Positions 61,613-64,000 of a DNA stretch of 64,000 nucleotides are shown piece after piece. This stretch comes from Prunus persica (Eukaryota; Streptophyta; Magnoliopsida; Rosales; Rosaceae). The translations under genes were made by a program, and so were the position numbers. The stretch covers positions 6,764,507 to 6,828,506 of the forward strand of contig NC_034014.1 of the NCBI RefSeq assembly GCF_000346465.2, read 5' to 3'. The notes below the pieces were generated by a model. That model was not told the DNA's origin. It saw nothing but the letters and a program-made list of their open reading frames with translations, and did no database searches. Within the stretch, counting starts at the first letter, position 1, and every line of letters begins with the position of its first letter.

Positions 61613-64000
61613 ATAATAAAGATATTGGATAATAATATTTTTTTCTTTTTTCCTAAATAATCATCTATATATAAACTGTTCATACAAAGTTGATCATGTA
61701 GAATAAAGAAGAAATGCTGCATCACGTTTTTTTGTGAAAAATAAGAGCAAAAAGAAAAAGGTCACTCAACGTCCAGGGGGATCATTTTGGAAAACTTCCA
61801 AGGAGATAGGCCGTCAAAAGAATGATGTTTAGATTAAAAAAAATATACACAAAAACAAAAACTTGGTTTTCTATCCTTAATGACTTCTTAGTGACAGACT
61901 GACTAATTTGACTGAGTCATATATTTATTTACATTGCTAATTTGGCTTTACATACATCATTGAGCTATATTTTATTAAACATCATAAGAGTATACAACGG
62001 ATAGAATAAAACCATCCGACTATGAGACATGACTTAAAGCAAGTTTGGTGTTTGTAATTTTATTTTTTATTTTGGCATATATATATATATATATATATAT
62101 AGAGTATGTTGTTATTTGTATTATATTTACTTATCATTTTGCTGACTACTTCTCTAATGCAGGTAAGTCCCTCGTACATTCATGGGGCCCACATATAATG
62201 TAGCACAAATTAGCATTATTGAGATGTAGATATATATTCCTCACGTTAGGCTGCTAGCTATGAACAAGACCAAGAAATTTCGTCGGTTAGGAGGGAGAAG
62301 GGCCCACGTCATAAGGCAACGGCCTAAAATTCTAAAGACTAAATCATTGCATTTTCCACGGTCATTTGCACGGCAGTTGCTGTAAAACTATAATGACAGA
62401 CGTATGGAATAATGCTAAGCATGAACCTGGGCAAAAGACTACTTCAGGTCTTTTTCAAGCGATGCCCCATCATGAGTTCGTATACCAAAACCAACTTGTA
62501 AATAATAATTTGATCGATTAGACAAAATTGGTATTAATTACATGATATATACATGCTGTAATCGACACTTAAAAAAAAAAAAAAAAAATGATGCGAGAGC
62601 TTTAGAGTTCTGGTTGGCCAACTTCAGCATCTTGGCTCCTTGGCCAATTATACAAGGCTGATGAGAAATACTATATATAGTTCCATCTTTAGATATAAAT
62701 AGCAGGAGGAACACAGGCTCTTCGAACATATATTCAATTGTTGTAAAACAAAATCAATTTGAATTTATTTGTAAAAATAAATGTGCTTTACTTTTGCACA
62801 AGAGAATAACTATATATATATATATAAGATTATAATTAGTTAAAATAAAAAGTATGGTTCGAGAAATAATTTTTAAATGGTTATTAAAGATTGTTTACTA
62901 GGTATTTTAGCTTAAAATATAGTTAAGGGGCATTGTTGGAGTTGCTTGTACTCATAGTTTGAATAAGAGTTTAAAACAATTTTAGGAGATGAGGAAATCA
63001 AAGAACTCAAGTACGGATTTCCCTCCACGTAATTTATATTAGATTAAATTAGAATCAAAGAGTTTGATGCTGCAGATCAGTAGGGATGAATTTATCCATA
63101 TCCCGCAAACCACTAATATGTTGTTGCCCACCACATAGCATGCTTTTTTACATTGAGACTTCCTTGTCTTGGTTTGAAGAGCCTTCAAATTTTATTGTAG
63201 ATGTTTTGTATGAGGATTGTAACATGTAGTTTTTACGGGTATGTCGGCAGAGGGGGCTCTAACGGAAGCAAGGTTTGAGAGGGTAGGTTACTTTGTAGTT
63301 TGACGACCATATGTCCATTTGGTGTAGAGAACTCGCCTAATCCTCTAGAACATAGCCTGATTTTTGTACTTGTTCGTCATTTCCTATCAATAAAATACTA
63401 TCGTCTTTGAGAAAAAAAAAGAAGGTTTGTATAAGAACTAAAGTATGAGAATTAATGTTTTTAGCCATTTAAGCTATAAAGCCACTTGAAGCTCTCTCTA
63501 TCGTTGAGTTTAAAAATAAAATAAAAAAATTGAATCATGGGATCAAGAGCCATAATTTTTCTCCTTCTTTTTATATAAATTTTATTGAATATTTATATAT
63601 ATATACATATTTATTAATTTCCTTAACCAGTCTAAACAGAAGTTTTACAGATTAATTGGTTTGGTGCGTCAGAAATGGCTGCTATGAAAATACAGTAACT
63701 ACAAATAATTGAGAAAATTGTCGCCGTGGGATTCAGGATGGGTTTTTGTTGGTCAATTCTCAATTTGTAAAGTTCCCTTAGGTGTCCTGAAAGAGGGACT
63801 TCAAAATGGTGATGGAATCTCCTAGAAGGTCACAATTAGTTGGGCCAACCGTTGGTTTTTTTTTATAAAAAAATTAATTAATTTCTCTTTCTAATCTAGG
63901 TTGAATTTTCGAAGTTGAAATAGATAAGAACAACACGAGAAGGATGTTGATAGTTCTCGACTAGTATCATTGGCTGCCTAAGCCAGTCCACGTGGACATC
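61613..64000. other. AT-rich right flank without supported gene
   Basis: Includes a (TA)n run at 62081-62102 and a T/A-rich flank. At about 63130-63420 there is a block ending in tcaataaaatactatcg..gagaaaaaaaaa, which looks like the poly(A) end of a retrotransposed (LINE-like) copy, but no target duplication or ORF supports it. Confidence 0.45.

Noticed and set aside
63130..63420. Processed pseudogene or LINE with poly(A) tail
   Set aside because: Only the polyadenylation-like end is suggestive; no target duplication and no recognisable source gene, so it is mentioned only as a possibility.

Overview
The window is plant nuclear DNA. It is AT-rich, has many-exon genes with GT-AG introns and long spacers, and is rich in (GA)n/(CT)n and (TA)n tracts and small DNA transposons. 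The gene content is typical of a eudicot, and protein similarity plus the repeat flavour suggest a rosid, probably Rosaceae. That placement is recall and inference, not proof. I rebuilt seven protein-coding genes exon by exon; in each, exon phases close to one open frame from ATG to stop.

Layout: 1-5229 is the degenerate 3' part of an LTR retrotransposon, probably copia-type, ending in a recognisable LTR (4708-5229) and carrying a coiled-coil ORF on the opposite strand. 6698-11807 (-) encodes the minor-spliceosome U11/U12-65K protein. It shares a 352-bp divergent promoter with 12160-16006 (+), a Has1/DDX18-type DEAD-box helicase (RH51/RH27 class). 17176-18666 (-) is an intronless E-class PPR protein resembling Arabidopsis At1g09220, with a decayed tRNA-Lys half upstream. 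19440-23284 (-) encodes a TMEM209-like (cytochrome b561-related N-terminal) membrane protein. 25898-31928 (+) encodes isovaleryl-CoA dehydrogenase (leucine catabolism). 33288-39350 (-) encodes auxin response factor 4 with two TAS3 tasiR-ARF target sites. 47832-52466 (-) encodes an MLO seven-transmembrane protein. 58682-58753 (+) is an intact tRNA-Pro(AGG).

The genes are not an operon and show no common pathway. Two are RNA-machinery genes placed head to head (minor splicing and ribosome biogenesis), and their spacer carries telo-box and TGGGCC-type elements expected for growth-linked expression. IVD and ARF4 converge tail to tail, as do RH51 and the PPR gene.

The right third (52.5-64 kb) is gene-poor. 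It holds a TIR-bounded element filled with about 950 bp of TA-rich microsatellite, a hAT-like element nested inside an older small element, a Mutator-like MITE with a perfect 10-bp target-site duplication, and several local duplications. I found no wholly new system. The best leads are the divergent promoter, the nested or expanded small transposons and the antisense ORF of the retroelement.
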